Positions 25,968-34,657 of a stretch of DNA of 64,000 bases are shown in pieces. Within the stretch, counting starts at the first letter, position 1; the number at the start of each line of letters is the position of its first letter. This DNA is from UBA1366 sp047602575. GTDB taxonomy: Bacteria > Bacillota > Clostridia > Oscillospirales > Ruminococcaceae. The DNA lies in assembly GCA_047602575.1 (NCBI GenBank), contig JASGGY010000007.1:1-64000 (forward strand). The letters are read 5' to 3'. Under the pieces are notes generated by a model. That model did no database searches. It was not told where the DNA came from and saw only the letters and a list, made by a program, of their open reading frames with translations. The translations under genes were made by a program, and so were the position numbers.

Positions 25968-26639
25968 ATGAAGTTTAAAAACTTTAGAGACTTTAAAATT
26001 ATTAGGACCTGTAATAAATCATATAAAACTTATGAGAGCTATAGGAGTTATTTAAAAAATGACTTTAGCAATCGTTGTGCTTATTGTAATCTTCATGAAA
26101 ACCAAATTACTACATCTTTTGAAATTGATCATTTTATACCAAGAGATATTTTTAAGGTGATTAGGCCAGATTTGGAAACGGATTATAAAAATTTAGTGTT
26201 TTCATGTAAAAAATGTAATGATGCAAAAAGCAACAAATTTGCAGGAGATATCAATTCTGCCGATCCTCAAAACAGCCAATTTTATGATCCAGTTTTAATA
26301 AATTATAATGATATCTTCTTCAGAACTGAAATTGGAGCTATTGATTCCAATGACGAAAAAGGACGTCAAATGATAGTAGATTTACAACTCTATAGACCAA
26401 TACATAATTTGGCTTGGATTTGTGAAGAGTCAAGTAAAGTATTAGACAAGATTAATGCTAAAATTTTAGAAGAATCAAATACTCAAAAAAAGATTATATT
26501 AGGACAAGCGAAAGAGAGAATTAGTGATTACTATATTGTGTGCAAGAACATATTTATTTCAAATTATAATAATAAAAAATTCGATTTAAAAGCTTATGTA
26601 GAGCCATCATTAGTTTTTGAAGCAGATAAGCTTACATAA
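25968..26639 (+). CDS. HNH endonuclease
   Basis: A 223-residue HNH nuclease, the probable effector of the operon. The zinc-finger-type HNH core is clear: Cys37-x2-Cys40 (CAYC), Asp54-His55 in FEIDHFIPR, Asn75 in YKNLVFSCKKCN with Cys80-x2-Cys83, and Lys87 in NDAKSNK. The C-terminal half is helical. The ATG at 25968 lies one base behind the receiver stop and six bases after GGAGGA, so the two are translationally coupled. It resembles the generic PtuB/TIGR02646-like HNH proteins of defence systems, but the PtuA ATPase that defines Septu is absent. Confidence 0.82.
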   Translation: MKFKNFRDFKIIRTCNKSYKTYESYRSYLKNDFSNRCAYCNLHENQITTSFEIDHFIPRDIFKVIRPDLETDYKNLVFSCKKCNDAKSNKFAGDINSADPQNSQFYDPVLINYNDIFFRTEIGAIDSNDEKGRQMIVDLQLYRPIHNLAWICEESSKVLDKINAKILEESNTQKKIILGQAKERISDYYIVCKNIFISNYNNKKFDLKAYVEPSLVFEADKLT

Positions 26640-26681
26640 TAATAGTTTTAAAGACATCTTTTCCGTCAGTACATCACACTT

Positions 26682-26717
26682 AAAAACCTCGTAAATACGT
26701 CATTCACGAGGTTTTTT
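26682..26717 (+). terminator. Terminator of the defence-like operon
   Basis: AAAAACCTCGT (26682-26692) pairs with ACGAGGTTTTTT, ending in a run of T, 43 bases after the HNH gene. Confidence 0.8.
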
Positions 26718-26728
26718 CATGCGCATTT

Positions 26729-26770
26729 TTGCGGGTGTAAACCCTGTTTTGATGCGGTTTACACCCGCAA
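26729..26770 (+). repeat. 15-bp perfect inverted repeat
   Basis: TTGCGGGTGTAAACC (26729-26743) is followed after 12 bases by its exact complement (26756-26770). There is no T-run, and it directly follows the operon terminator, so it may be an element end or a recombination site rather than a terminator. Confidence 0.7.
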
Positions 26771-27187
26771 TTTTGGGCTGATAAATATCCATCGTCAGGC
26801 CGAGAAAGCAGCAATTGCAAAAATATGACTGGAAATTGAAATATATATCATAAACCGAGATCTGCAAAAGCAGGTCTCTTTTTTTGTGCTGTATTGCAAA
26901 CAACATATCCTTTGGCAGTAGCAATCAAATTGTCAAAATCAGATTTTCTGACCGCGACCCAGAGGTAAAGTATATGCGATCAGCCTTTAATAGATCTATA
27001 TTGACTTTCATTTTAGAATGGAGTAAAATACGAATAACAGCTATTTGTTAGTTCGTGTTTTTCGATAAAATAATTTTATTTTTGCCCATAACATGGACCA
27101 CAATTGTATTATTCTACGCGCAGGTTAGCTATGGATAATTGAATTTTAGTTTTGATATGTTTTTTTGCTTTGAAAGGAATTGATAAA
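26771..27187 (+). other. Gene-free stretch with one further terminator (26856-26886)
   Basis: GAGATCTGC-AAAA-GCAGGTCTC followed by seven T forms a plus-strand terminator at 26856-26886, although no gene precedes it; it may remain from a lost gene. A run such as SDFLTATQR near 26940 hints at an old coding end. From 26970 on the sequence is AT-rich and must hold the promoter of the AraC gene. No supported gene. Confidence 0.5.
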
Positions 27188-28162
27188 ATGTGTACGAAAG
27201 ATTCTGAAATACAAAACAGGGAAAAATCGTTTTGTAATGATGCGGGCGAAAGCAGGAATGATTGCACCGTATACAGGCTGTCCGGTGAAAACGGTGAAGT
27301 GGTTATGACAAGTTATCGGGTTTTTGAGGGGATTCATCTGATTTACAACGATGTGCATATGAAAGATTGCACAGTTGACGCAAGCATGAATCGCGATGTT
27401 CTGGAAATCAATCATTGCCGTGAAGGTCGGTTTGAGTGTGAATTTAAGAACGATTATATCTACCTTGGCGAGGGCGATTTGTCCGTCCATTTGCGCAGGG
27501 AAAACGGTGCAAACTCCTGTTTTCCGTTCGGGCATTATCACGGAATCAGCATTACGATTGATCCGATTAAAGCACCGGCGTGCTTATCCTGTATTCTTGA
27601 TGGCGTGGATGTTAATGTAAACAAGCTTATGGAAAAGTTTATCACCGAGTCGGGCTGTTTTGTAATGCGTTCAAATCCGAATCTGGCACATATCTTTACG
27701 GAGCTTTACGCGGTTCCGGAACAGATCCGGAGCGGCTATTTCAAGATAAAGGTTCTAGAGGTGCTGTTGTTTCTGTCTGCGGCGGAAATTGATACAGAAA
27801 AGGAACGCAGCCGCCACATTCGGAAAAGTCATGTTGCTCTTGCCAAATCTACAGAGCAGTATCTCGTCAGCCATATCGGTGAGCACATTACGCTCAGACA
27901 GCTGGCAGAGGAGTTTCGTGTTTCTGAAACGCAGATTAAGCTCTGCTTCAAGGAAACCTACGGCTTGTCCGTATATGCATTTATTCGAGAACATAAAATG
28001 CGTACCGCCGCTGTGCTACTAGAGCAGAGTGATAAGAGCGTGCTGGAGGTTGCAGGTCTGGTTGGTTATGAAAATGGAAGCAAATTTGCCAAGGCATTCA
28101 AGGATGTGCTGGGGGTGAGTCCGAGAGAGTTTCGCATGAAAAATGTCCGGATGGAGCCTTAA
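27188..28162 (+). CDS. AraC-family transcriptional regulator
   Basis: A 324-residue regulator with an N-terminal sensing domain (about 1-210; cupin-like pieces such as EGRFECEF and YIYLGEGDLSVH) and a C-terminal AraC DNA-binding domain (about 220-318): first HTH ITLRQLAEEFRVSETQIKLC, second HTH VLEVAGLVGYENGSKFAKAF and the ending GVSPREFR. The start is ATG after AAAGGA. This long form without a sugar domain, next to ABC exporter-fold genes, recalls YbtA-type regulators of siderophore loci. It lies 131 bases before the ECF transporter operon and is its likely activator. Confidence 0.82.
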   Translation: MCTKDSEIQNREKSFCNDAGESRNDCTVYRLSGENGEVVMTSYRVFEGIHLIYNDVHMKDCTVDASMNRDVLEINHCREGRFECEFKNDYIYLGEGDLSVHLRRENGANSCFPFGHYHGISITIDPIKAPACLSCILDGVDVNVNKLMEKFITESGCFVMRSNPNLAHIFTELYAVPEQIRSGYFKIKVLEVLLFLSAAEIDTEKERSRHIRKSHVALAKSTEQYLVSHIGEHITLRQLAEEFRVSETQIKLCFKETYGLSVYAFIREHKMRTAAVLLEQSDKSVLEVAGLVGYENGSKFAKAFKDVLGVSPREFRMKNVRMEP

Positions 28163-28261
28163 TTCACTGGAACGGAGTTGAAACTATTCGGGAACTGCGC
28201 TATACTGTGATAGAGAGGTGCATGGACAATGAGGTTCAGCATCTTTTTGAAAAGCATTCGA

Positions 28262-28275
28262 TTAGCATATGCTAA
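28262..28275 (+). promoter_or_regulatory. 14-bp palindrome upstream of the ECF operon
   Basis: TTAGCATATGCTAA is a perfect palindrome, 18 bases before the ECF S-component ATG and just ahead of its AAAAAGGAG ribosome site. Its half-site TTAGCA recurs, as TTAGCA-N7-TGCTAA, before the sugar-binding protein at 39519-39537. It may be an operator. Confidence 0.45.
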
Positions 28276-28293
28276 CTAAAAAGGAGCGTATAC

Positions 28294-28875
28294 ATGAATA
28301 AACAGAAACTCAAAGGGAAAGATCTGATGAACGTGGGCATTTATACGGCGATATACTTTGCTGTGGTTTTTGCGGTTGCAATGCTCGGATATATACCGGT
28401 ACTGATGCCGCTCTTATGTGTGCTGGTGCCGTTGCTTGCGGGCGTGCCGTTCATGCTGTTTTTGACGAAGGTCAAAAAATTCGGTATGGTATGGATTATG
28501 AGCATGATGCTCGGTATCCTGATGCTTTTAACGGGCATGAGCTATTACGCAATGCTTGTGGGCGTTGTATCAGGTCTGATTTCAGAGCTGATTCTCAAAA
28601 GTGGAAAATACGCAAGCCTTCCGAAGATGGTATTGACGGCGGGGGTGTTCAGCTTCTGGGTATGGGGCAACTTCATTCCGCTGTTTACGGACATTGACGG
28701 TTATTTTTCCAGCCGGCAGGATTACGGACAGGAATACATTGATACGCTGACGAGGATTCTTCCGTTGTGGATGTGTCCGGTTCTGTTTATTACGGCATTT
28801 GTGTCGGGAATCTGCGGCGGGCTGCTCGGGAAGGCTTTACTGAAAAAACACTTCAGAAAAGCCGGAATTGCGTGA
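28294..28875 (+). CDS. ECF transporter S component, MptD/Trep_Strep family
   Basis: A 193-residue integral membrane protein with five or six hydrophobic helices, opening with MNKQKLKGKDLMNVGIYTAI, the N-terminal pattern of the Trep_Strep/MptD family of substrate-capture subunits (for example LLAGVPFMLFLTKVKKFGM and GILMLLTGM). ATG follows AAAAAGGAGCG. Its TGA overlaps the start of the T-component gene. Substrates of this S-family are mostly unproven; the neighbouring exporter-fold pair and AraC regulator suggest an iron chelate, heme or related cofactor (inference). Confidence 0.8.
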   Translation: MNKQKLKGKDLMNVGIYTAIYFAVVFAVAMLGYIPVLMPLLCVLVPLLAGVPFMLFLTKVKKFGMVWIMSMMLGILMLLTGMSYYAMLVGVVSGLISELILKSGKYASLPKMVLTAGVFSFWVWGNFIPLFTDIDGYFSSRQDYGQEYIDTLTRILPLWMCPVLFITAFVSGICGGLLGKALLKKHFRKAGIA

Positions 28876-29612
28876 TGAAAACGATTCTGATGCAGTCAGA
28901 GAATAACGGGTGGGCTCTGCGGCTTGACCCGCGGACAAAGCTGCTGCTGCTTCTCACGATGGCGTTTTTTGTGGTGGGCGGTGCCGCTGGGGAACGTCTG
29001 TATTACATACGCATCGTCTTGTGCGTGTTTCCGTTTTTGTTGTTGATGCTTTCGCGAAGATTACGTGCGGCAATGCTGTATGCCGGTGTATATTCAGTCG
29101 TATTGGTTTTGTTTCGGTTCTATGGTCCGCACGCGCATGGTATTTTAAACTTTCTGATTCTGGCGGCATCTGGGATTATAACATGCTTTCTGCCGAGTAT
29201 GATGATGGGCGCATATGTGGTTTCGACGACAACGGTCAGTGAATTTACCGCGGCAATGCGGCGTATGCACATCAGTGAAAAGTTGATTATACCGATGTCG
29301 GCAATGTTCCGGTTTTTCCCGACGGTTGCGGATGAATTTTCGTCCATCAACGCGGCAATGAAGATGCGCGGCATCAGTTTTGGCGGAAAAAATGCCGCAA
29401 AGATGTTGGAATACCGCCTTGTACCGCTTATGATCTGTTCTGCAAAAATAGGAGAGGAGCTTTCCGCAGCGGCGCTGACACGAGGATTGGGAACAACGGC
29501 AAAGCGCACGAACATCTGCGAAATCGGCTTCAAAGCACAGGATTATATCGTGATAATCCTGTGTATCATGCCCATTGTTCTGACGGTTCTCGAAAGAACG
29601 GGTGCAATATAG
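28875..29612 (+). CDS. ECF transporter T component (EcfT-like)
   Basis: A 245-residue membrane protein with about five helices and the EcfT coupling motifs: the N-terminal LDPRTKLLLLL and the cytoplasmic helix KMRGISFG, with a second Ala-Arg-Gly element in AAALTRGLG. The ATG overlaps the TGA of the S component (ATGA-type coupling). It should connect the S component to the double ATPase encoded next. Length and motifs are normal for the family. Confidence 0.82.
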   Translation: MKTILMQSENNGWALRLDPRTKLLLLLTMAFFVVGGAAGERLYYIRIVLCVFPFLLLMLSRRLRAAMLYAGVYSVVLVLFRFYGPHAHGILNFLILAASGIITCFLPSMMMGAYVVSTTTVSEFTAAMRRMHISEKLIIPMSAMFRFFPTVADEFSSINAAMKMRGISFGGKNAAKMLEYRLVPLMICSAKIGEELSAAALTRGLGTTAKRTNICEIGFKAQDYIVIILCIMPIVLTVLERTGAI

Positions 29613-29620
29613 GTGATTGC

Positions 29621-31078
29621 TTGATTGAACTGAAAAATGTTGATTATACATACGACAATGCACAAAACGGCTCGCTCTACGATGTTTCACTTTCGGTGAA
29701 AAAAGGTGAGACTGTCCTGCTTTGCGGAAAATCCGGTTGTGGGAAAACCACCGTTACAAGGCTGATTAACGGACTGATTCCGCATTATTATGAGGGAACG
29801 CTTTCCGGAACGGTGATTGTAAACAACGTGGATATTGCCGGATCTGAGCTGTATGAAACGGCCCGCTATGTGGGAAGTGTCTTTCAGAATCCGCGCAGTC
29901 AGTTTTTCTGCGTGGATACCACCAGTGAGCTGGCATTCGCCTGTGAGAACATGGGGCTTCCGGAAGATGAAATTCAACGACGAATAAGTAATTCTGCCAG
30001 AGAGATGGAACTGGAGCATCTGCTTGGACGGAATATTTTCCGGCTTTCCGGCGGAGAAAAGCAGAAAATTGCCTGTGCGTCTGTTTCGGCGGTACATCCG
30101 GAGGTAATCGTACTGGATGAACCGACCTCAAACCTGGATGCGGCGTCCATTGCGATGCTCAAACAGATTGTGCTACGCTGGAAATCGGCGGGGAAAACCA
30201 TTGTTGTTGCGGAACACCGTCTGCAATGGTTGTGCGGTGTGTGTGACCGTGTGGTGTACCTTGATGGAGGCAGAATCGTGTTTGATATGCCGATGGCGGA
30301 ATTTGTGAGGCTTCTGCCGGAATATTTGACACAGCTCGGACTGCGCCCGCTGCACATGGATGCGATGCTGCCGGTGCAGCCGTCCGATATTCCGGATGAA
30401 GCACTGGAACTGATCAACTTTCGCTATTCCCACCAAGGGAAGCAGAAGGATCTGGACATCGGGAGCCTGACGCTTCCGCGCAACAGCATCATTGCTATCG
30501 TTGGAAAAAACGGTGCGGGGAAATCCACGCTGTCACACTGCCTGTGTGGTCTGACAAAGGGTTTCAAGGGAAAAGTCCGGATGGACGGTGCGTTGCTTGG
30601 CAAACGGCAGCGCCTGAAAAAATGCTATATGGTCATGCAGGATGTGAATCATCAGCTGTTCTGTGAAAGCGTCCGCGAGGAGGTTATGCTCGGCATGAAC
30701 ATGGACAACACAGGCGATACGGCGCGCATTCTCACACAGCTGAATCTGGAAGAACTTACCGATCGTCACCCTGTGTCACTTTCTGGTGGGCAGAAGCAGC
30801 GCACGGCAATTGCGGCGGCGCTGCTTGCGGACAAGGAGATTCTGATTTTTGACGAGCCGACCAGCGGACTGGATTATCTGCATATGCAGGAAACCGCTCG
30901 GCTGCTCCGGTCATTGCGCGGCAAGCGCACGGTGCTGGTTATCACGCATGATCCGGAGTTGATTATGAGCTGCTGTACCCATGTGCTGCAGATGGAAAAC
31001 GGCGTAGCAGAGCAGCCGTATTCTCTTGATGGGGAGGGCTGTACACGGCTGCTTGGGTATTTTAACGAAAGGGGATAG
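29621..31078 (+). CDS. ECF transporter energising ATPase, two ABC domains in one chain
   Basis: A 485-residue protein with two complete ATP-binding cassettes, equal to fused EcfA1-EcfA2. First domain: GKSGCGKTTV, FQNPRSQFFCVDT, signature LSGGEKQK, VLDEPTSNLD. Second domain: GKNGAGKSTL, MQDVNHQLFCES, signature LSGGQKQR, IFDEPTSGLD. The Q-loop forms QNPRSQF and QDVNHQL are typical of ECF ATPases. The start is best placed at TTG 29621, five bases after AGGTG and nine bases behind ecfT; the open frame extends further upstream without a ribosome site. It powers the S/T pair upstream. Confidence 0.82.
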   Translation: MIELKNVDYTYDNAQNGSLYDVSLSVKKGETVLLCGKSGCGKTTVTRLINGLIPHYYEGTLSGTVIVNNVDIAGSELYETARYVGSVFQNPRSQFFCVDTTSELAFACENMGLPEDEIQRRISNSAREMELEHLLGRNIFRLSGGEKQKIACASVSAVHPEVIVLDEPTSNLDAASIAMLKQIVLRWKSAGKTIVVAEHRLQWLCGVCDRVVYLDGGRIVFDMPMAEFVRLLPEYLTQLGLRPLHMDAMLPVQPSDIPDEALELINFRYSHQGKQKDLDIGSLTLPRNSIIAIVGKNGAGKSTLSHCLCGLTKGFKGKVRMDGALLGKRQRLKKCYMVMQDVNHQLFCESVREEVMLGMNMDNTGDTARILTQLNLEELTDRHPVSLSGGQKQRTAIAAALLADKEILIFDEPTSGLDYLHMQETARLLRSLRGKRTVLVITHDPELIMSCCTHVLQMENGVAEQPYSLDGEGCTRLLGYFNERG

Positions 31079-31082
31079 GGGA

Positions 31083-32864
31083 ATGAAAAAGCAATCCGAT
31101 TTGTCCAGGCTGCTGGGCTATGCGGGAAAGTTTAAGATTCTCGCAGTGCTGTCATGGATTCTGTCGGGAATCAGTGCACTGATTGCGTTGGTGCCGTATA
31201 TTTTTATCTGGAAAATCATTAAGGAGGTGCTGGATGTCCGACCCGATTTCGGAAAAGCGGAGCACATTATGGAAAACGGCTGGATGGCAGTGCTGTTTGC
31301 AGTGATTTCCATGATGGTTTATCTGGCGGCGCTGATGTGTTCGCATATTGCGGCGTTCCGCGTGGCGACCGGTATTCGCAGTCAGGCTATGCGCCACATT
31401 ATGAAGCTTCCGCTCGGTGCGGTGAAATGCTTCGGAAGCGGAAAGCTGCGTAAAATTGTCAATGAATCCAGCGCAGCGACCGAAACCTTTCTTGCCCACC
31501 AGCTTCCTGATCGGGCGGGTGCGTTCGTTACGCCGGTGGGAATGCTGATCCTGCTGCTCTGGTTTGACTGGAAATTGGGATTGTTAAGCCTTGTGCCGGT
31601 GGTGATTGCGTTTTTAATTATGTCGTTCATGGCAGGCGCGCGGATGAAAGTTAGGATGAAAGAATATCAGAATGCCCTTGCACAGATGTCCAATGAGGCG
31701 GTGGAATACGTCCGAGGAATTCCTGTGGTGAAAACCTTTGGGCAATCGGTGTTCTCCTTCAAGCGCTTCAAGGAGTCAATTGACAATTACGAAACCTGGG
31801 TGATTGCTTACACCAAACAATTGAGAATCCCAATGATGGTTTATACCACCGTCATTAATGCGGTGTTCGCTGTTCTGATTGCCGCAGCTTTGTTTATCAC
31901 AAAGGATGGTGTGGACAACACGTTCCTTCTTAACCTGATTTTCTATATCATTTTCACGCCGATTATCAGCGTAACGCTGACGAAAATCATGTTTTCCAGT
32001 GAAGAGAAGCTCATCGTTGCCGACTCGATTGAGCGCATTGACAGCGTGCTGAGTATTCCGCAGATGGAAGATACGGAGCAATCCGCACATTCCCGTGACA
32101 ATTCTGTTATTTTAGAAAATGTCAGCTTCCGCTATCAGCATGCCCGCACCAATGCGGTGGATGGGGTGTCAATGAAAATAGCGGCGGGAGAAAGCATCGC
32201 GCTGGTGGGTCCGTCCGGCGGCGGAAAGACTACCCTCGCCAGTCTGCTTGCACGGTTCTGGGATACAGACAGCGGCAGAATTCTGATCGGCGGTGCCGAC
32301 ATTCGCGAAATTCCGCAGGAGGAACTGCGCAACACCGTTTCGTTTGTTTTTCAAAACAGCCGGCTGCTGAAAGCCTCTATTCTTGAAAATGTCCGGATGG
32401 GCAGACCTGATGCTTCCCGCACGGAGGTCATGGAAGCCCTTCATTGTGCGCAATGCTCTGACATTCTGGAAAAGCTCCCTGACGGGGTTGATACGGTGAT
32501 CGGAACAAAGGGTGTGTATCTCTCCGGTGGTGAACAGCAGAGAATTGCGATTGCGCGGGTGATGCTCAAAAACGCACCCATTGTCATTCTCGACGAAGCA
32601 ACGGCGTTTGCTGACCCTGACAACGAGCATCGTGTGCAAGCCGCATTTGCGGAGCTGTCGAAAGGAAAAACAGTAATTATGATTGCACACCGCCTGAACG
32701 CCGTGGTGGGCGCGGACAGAATTTTCGTTCTCAAGGACGGCGAAATTACGGAAAATGGAAGTCATGAAGCCTTGATTTCACAGGGCGGCTTATACACAAG
32801 AATGTGGAATGAATACAGCCGTGCGGCAGAATGGAGGGTGGGAACACATGGGCTTGCTCAATAA
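31083..32864 (+). CDS. ABC exporter-fold transporter, YbtP/IrtA-like (first of pair)
   Basis: A 593-residue half-transporter: six helices in about residues 15-300 and an ATPase domain with GPSGGGKTT, FVFQNSRLL, signature LSGGEQQR, IVILDEATAFADP and IAHRL. The Walker B sequence DEATAFADPDNE, with Phe-Ala in place of the usual Ser-Leu/Ala-Leu, is characteristic of the subgroup linked to iron-siderophore uptake (YbtPQ, IrtAB), which import despite their exporter fold. The ATG follows GATAGGGGA four bases behind the ECF ATPase and the 3' end overlaps the partner gene by 17 bases. Confidence 0.78.
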   Translation: MKKQSDLSRLLGYAGKFKILAVLSWILSGISALIALVPYIFIWKIIKEVLDVRPDFGKAEHIMENGWMAVLFAVISMMVYLAALMCSHIAAFRVATGIRSQAMRHIMKLPLGAVKCFGSGKLRKIVNESSAATETFLAHQLPDRAGAFVTPVGMLILLLWFDWKLGLLSLVPVVIAFLIMSFMAGARMKVRMKEYQNALAQMSNEAVEYVRGIPVVKTFGQSVFSFKRFKESIDNYETWVIAYTKQLRIPMMVYTTVINAVFAVLIAAALFITKDGVDNTFLLNLIFYIIFTPIISVTLTKIMFSSEEKLIVADSIERIDSVLSIPQMEDTEQSAHSRDNSVILENVSFRYQHARTNAVDGVSMKIAAGESIALVGPSGGGKTTLASLLARFWDTDSGRILIGGADIREIPQEELRNTVSFVFQNSRLLKASILENVRMGRPDASRTEVMEALHCAQCSDILEKLPDGVDTVIGTKGVYLSGGEQQRIAIARVMLKNAPIVILDEATAFADPDNEHRVQAAFAELSKGKTVIMIAHRLNAVVGADRIFVLKDGEITENGSHEALISQGGLYTRMWNEYSRAAEWRVGTHGLAQ

Positions 32865-34596
32865 AATCCAACATGAATATGCACTTTCCGAACGGGGAGC
32901 GAAGGACTTCGTGAAAAGCTGTCTGTCCTGCGCGTTGTCAGATTTGATCCTGATGTTTCCGGTGGGGTTGTTATATTTTCTTGTAAGTGATCTGCTGGAC
33001 GGGGGCGTTTCCGGGGGAAGGGGAGCATTTTACTGGTGTGGTATTGCACTATGCCTGCTGGTTATTTTTGTGACAACCGGTATTCAGTACAACGCAAGCT
33101 ATCTCGCAACCTATGTGGAAAGCGGTGTACGCAGGATTACGCTGGCAGAAAGGCTGCGGAAGCTCCCTCTGTCGTTTTTCGGAAAGAAGGATCTCGCCGA
33201 CCTGACCAGTACTATTATGGCGGACTGTTCGTTCCTCGAAACGGTGTTCTCGCATTATATGCCGACACTCGTCGGCGCAATGATTTCGGTGGTTCTGGTT
33301 GCGTCAAGCCTGTTCTTTTTCAGCTGGCAGATGGCGCTTGCGGCGCTCTGGGTGTTGCCTGTGGCGTTTTGCATCGTCTTTTTTTCGGCGCGTGTACAGA
33401 ATCTGTTCGGCCGCAGGCAGATGAAGGTGAAAATGGCGGTCGCCGACGGCATTCAGGAGGCAATCGAAACCGTCCGTGATCTGAAATCCAACAACGCATC
33501 TGAAAAATACATCAGCGGGCTGGAAGTGAAATTCCGTGAGCTGGAAAAGCGGGCGATTTTCACCGAGCTTGGCACAGCAGCGTTTGTTGCTTCCGCCCAG
33601 ATGATACTCAAACTCGGCATTGCAACGGTCGCACTGGTGGGTGGCGTATTACTCAAAAGCGGTGAAATTAATGTGCTTACGTTTTTTATGTTCCTGCTGG
33701 TGGTGTCAAGGATGTATGATCCGATGCAGGCAGCGGTGATGAATCTTGCAGCGGTAATTTCCGCTAATATCCAGACCGAACGCATGAACGAGGTGCTTGA
33801 TCATCCGGTGCAAAGCGGTACGCAGACGCTGACGAACAAGGGCTATGACATCGTGTTTGACCATGTGGGCTTTGCTTATGACACGAGCGAAACCGTTCTG
33901 CGGGATGTGTCCTTCACTGCAAAGCAGGGGGAAGTTACAGCGCTGATTGGCCCGTCGGGCGGCGGAAAAACCACTGTGTCGCGCCTTGCCGCGCGCTTCT
34001 GGGATGCTTCGAACGGGCATATTACCGTCGGTGACATGGACATTTCCGGGATCGACCCGGAAGCATTGCTGTCGCTATATTCAATTGTATTTCAGGATGT
34101 GACGCTGTTTGACAACACGATTCTTGAGAATATCCGCATTGGGCGTAAGGAAGCGACGGACGAAGAGGTTCTTGCGGCAGCGCACCTTGCGCACTGCGAT
34201 GAGTTTGCGGAAAAGCTTCCGGAAAAATGGCACACCTTTATCGGGGAAAACGGCTCGGAGCTGTCGGGCGGTGAGCGTCAGCGGATTTCCATTGCGCGGG
34301 CTTTCTTGAAAAACGCACCGGTGATTTTTCTGGATGAGGCGACAGCGTCCCTTGATGTGGAAAATGAAACCCTGATACAGGAAGCGCTTTCACGGCTGAT
34401 TGCCGACAAGACGGTGCTTGTCATCGCGCACAGAATGCGGACGGTGGCGGGTGCGGATCAAATCATCGTGTTGAAGGACGGACTGATCGCTGAATCCGGC
34501 ACATCGGAGGAACTGCTTTCCCGCAAGGGGATTTTTACAGAAATGGCAAGACTTCAAAAATCGGCACAGAACTGGTCGTTGTTTGAGACGAAGTGA
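32848..34596 (+). CDS. ABC exporter-fold transporter, YbtQ/IrtB-like (second of pair)
   Basis: A 582-residue partner of the preceding protein, starting at ATG 32848 after GGAGGGTGGG. Six hydrophobic helices are followed by an ATPase domain with GPSGGGKTT, IVFQDVTLF, signature LSGGERQR, IFLDEATASLDVEN and IAHRM. The overlap and matched size point to an obligate heterodimer. This is the last gene of the AraC-ECF-exporter locus; a strong terminator follows. Direction of transport cannot be read from the sequence; import of a metal chelate or heme together with the ECF module is my best guess. Confidence 0.8.
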   Translation: MGLLNKIQHEYALSERGAKDFVKSCLSCALSDLILMFPVGLLYFLVSDLLDGGVSGGRGAFYWCGIALCLLVIFVTTGIQYNASYLATYVESGVRRITLAERLRKLPLSFFGKKDLADLTSTIMADCSFLETVFSHYMPTLVGAMISVVLVASSLFFFSWQMALAALWVLPVAFCIVFFSARVQNLFGRRQMKVKMAVADGIQEAIETVRDLKSNNASEKYISGLEVKFRELEKRAIFTELGTAAFVASAQMILKLGIATVALVGGVLLKSGEINVLTFFMFLLVVSRMYDPMQAAVMNLAAVISANIQTERMNEVLDHPVQSGTQTLTNKGYDIVFDHVGFAYDTSETVLRDVSFTAKQGEVTALIGPSGGGKTTVSRLAARFWDASNGHITVGDMDISGIDPEALLSLYSIVFQDVTLFDNTILENIRIGRKEATDEEVLAAAHLAHCDEFAEKLPEKWHTFIGENGSELSGGERQRISIARAFLKNAPVIFLDEATASLDVENETLIQEALSRLIADKTVLVIAHRMRTVAGADQIIVLKDGLIAESGTSEELLSRKGIFTEMARLQKSAQNWSLFETK

Positions 34597-34657
34597 GATG
34601 ATGTAATCAGCAGATTAGTATGAATTGAGAAGGATTTTTTTGGTTATATCATGTAGA

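Larger units (their letters stand above)
19832..26770 (+). mobile_element. AT-rich integrated island carrying the methyltransferase/GHKL kinase/HNH operon
   Basis: The proposed island runs from the tRNA-Asn fragment through a serine recombinase and five operonic genes to paired hairpins at 26682-26770, after which host-like composition and gene types resume. Low GC, a recombinase at one end and a tRNA fragment support integration. The right end is inferred only; no second copy of the tRNA fragment was seen within the window. Confidence 0.5.

Noticed and set aside
21053..26639. Assignment of the island operon to Septu, Detocs, mza or a plain type II restriction-modification system
   Set aside because: The PtuA ATPase of Septu is absent, Detocs has other effectors and no methyltransferase, mza partners are missing, and a plain type II system has no kinase and receiver.
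26700..26924. 74-codon minus-strand open frame across the island edge
   Set aside because: It runs through two hairpins and a T-run; its product has no domain and it has no ribosome site.
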